Below are positions 13,787 to 14,327 of a stretch of 14,327 bases of DNA, piece after piece; position 1 is the first letter of the stretch; each line of letters starts with the position of its first letter. The stretch comes from Actinomyces sp. GTDB taxonomy: Bacteria > Actinomycetota > Actinomycetes > Actinomycetales > Actinomycetaceae. The position numbers and the translations under genes are program-made. The notes under the pieces were generated by a model. That model was not told the origin of the DNA and did not search any database. It worked only from the letters and a program-made list of their open reading frames with translations. The DNA lies in contig JAHACW010000059.1 in the NCBI GenBank assembly GCA_018375675.1, forward strand, positions 1 to 14,327, in the 5' to 3' direction.

Positions 13787-14082
13787 GGTCCCACGGGTGT
13801 TTCGGGCGCCGGAGGGCCCGGCCGCTGTGTGTGCCGGTGGGCGGCGGCCCGCCCGCGAGTCGTCCGCGCTGCGAGCTTCGCTCGGCGCGTCGCCTCGAAG
13901 CCCGGCCAGGCCCCGCCGCCGCCCACCGGCACCGCGGCAGATCCCTCCGGCGCCCTTCGCACCTGTGGGGCCTGATCGCTGATCGGCGCGTCGCCTCGAA
14001 GCCCGGCCAGGCCCCGCCACCGCCCACGGGCACCGCAGCCAGGCCCTCCTACCCCTCCGGCGCCCTCCACACCAGTGGTGCC
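13787..14082. repeat. Module A, two copies with extended left flank (third island)
   Basis: The first copy (13787-13975) nearly matches 9094-9287. A second, shorter unit follows, with GAAGCCCG at 13897 and 13998, giving a 101-bp pitch rather than the 118 bp of island 1. It ends with CTCCACACCAGTGGTGCCTG. Orientation is the same as in the other islands, and it again lies just past the 3' end of a + strand gene. Confidence 0.8.
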
Positions 14083-14193
14083 TGGTCGTTGATGTTGCTC
14101 GGTGCGTTGGGTTGTTGTTTGGCTAGGTCCTGCTGCTTGCTGTGGGCGTCATGGGGGTCTCGCGTGTTGAGTTTTTGGGGTGCTTTGGTGTGT

Positions 14194-14325
14194 GTTGTTA
14201 CGAACGTCGTCAATTCAAGGTGTTTTTCGTGTGGATTTCTGCCCCGTTGTTACGAACGTCGTCAATCCGAGGGCTTTTTCGCTGATAATGGTGGTTTTTT
14301 GGCTTAGATTGACGACGTTTGTCAC
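14194..14325. repeat. Module E, second copy, cut by the window end
   Basis: Direct units GTTGTTACGAACGTCGTCAA at 14194 and 14246 (52-bp pitch) and an inverted unit at 14307-14325 repeat the first three parts of 9309-9440. Both direct units carry the same A-to-G change (ACGAACG). Against the unchanged inverted unit this gives a G-T (RNA: G-U) pair. The expected outer inverted copy would lie beyond the window. The preceding 14083-14193 is T/G-rich with no feature I recognise. Confidence 0.8.
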
Positions 14326-14327
14326 AG

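Overview
The window is high-GC DNA with tight actinobacterial gene structure. It carries an NrdH/NrdI/NrdE class Ib ribonucleotide reductase set, NrdR-like boxes and TCGTCCACA-type DnaA boxes. I infer a member of the Actinomycetaceae (Actinomyces/Schaalia-like). No rRNA, tRNA or marker gene is present to prove this. All genes found lie on the + strand.

Layout: (1) 1-1687 is gene-free. Positions 1-1076 are a mosaic of intergenic repeats, and about 1081-1610 is a regulatory stretch with NrdR-like palindromes, DnaA-box-like 9-mers and the nrdH promoter. (2) 1688-4671 holds nrdH, nrdI and nrdE, ending in a strong terminator. A hairpin separates nrdH from nrdI, and nrdI overlaps nrdE, which starts at TTG. 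nrdF is not in the window. (3) 4899-7209 holds four tandem paralogous small membrane proteins. Each has a disordered Tyr/Gly/Gln/Pro/Ala-rich N-terminus, two membrane helices and an [L/I]-[G/N]-A-P-x-D-[V/I] motif between the helices. (4) 7332-9083 encodes a predicted ATPase of the ABC class (COG3044/PF09818 type), perhaps read from a leaderless transcript. (5) 9084-10348 is a second gene-free repeat mosaic. (6) 10349-13677 is a two-gene MacB/LolCDE-type ABC exporter (ATPase and an FtsX-type permease) closed by a terminator. (7) 13678-14327 is a third repeat mosaic, running off the window.

The least explained part is the three repeat islands. They share modules: GC-rich tandem units (A), an AT-rich inverted-repeat element (B), two related 20-bp repeat families (C and D), and a third inverted-repeat family (E). 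C and D follow one geometry: direct copies at a 42-bp pitch, a 37-bp centre, then inverted copies at the same pitch. Islands 1 and 2 differ by whole 42-bp units. This looks like a unit-based palindromic array, folding as a segmented rod-like RNA or binding protein on one DNA face. I do not recognise it as a described element.

Functionally, nrdHIE makes deoxyribonucleotides under likely NrdR, and perhaps DnaA, control. The small membrane family and the exporter are envelope functions with unknown substrates.
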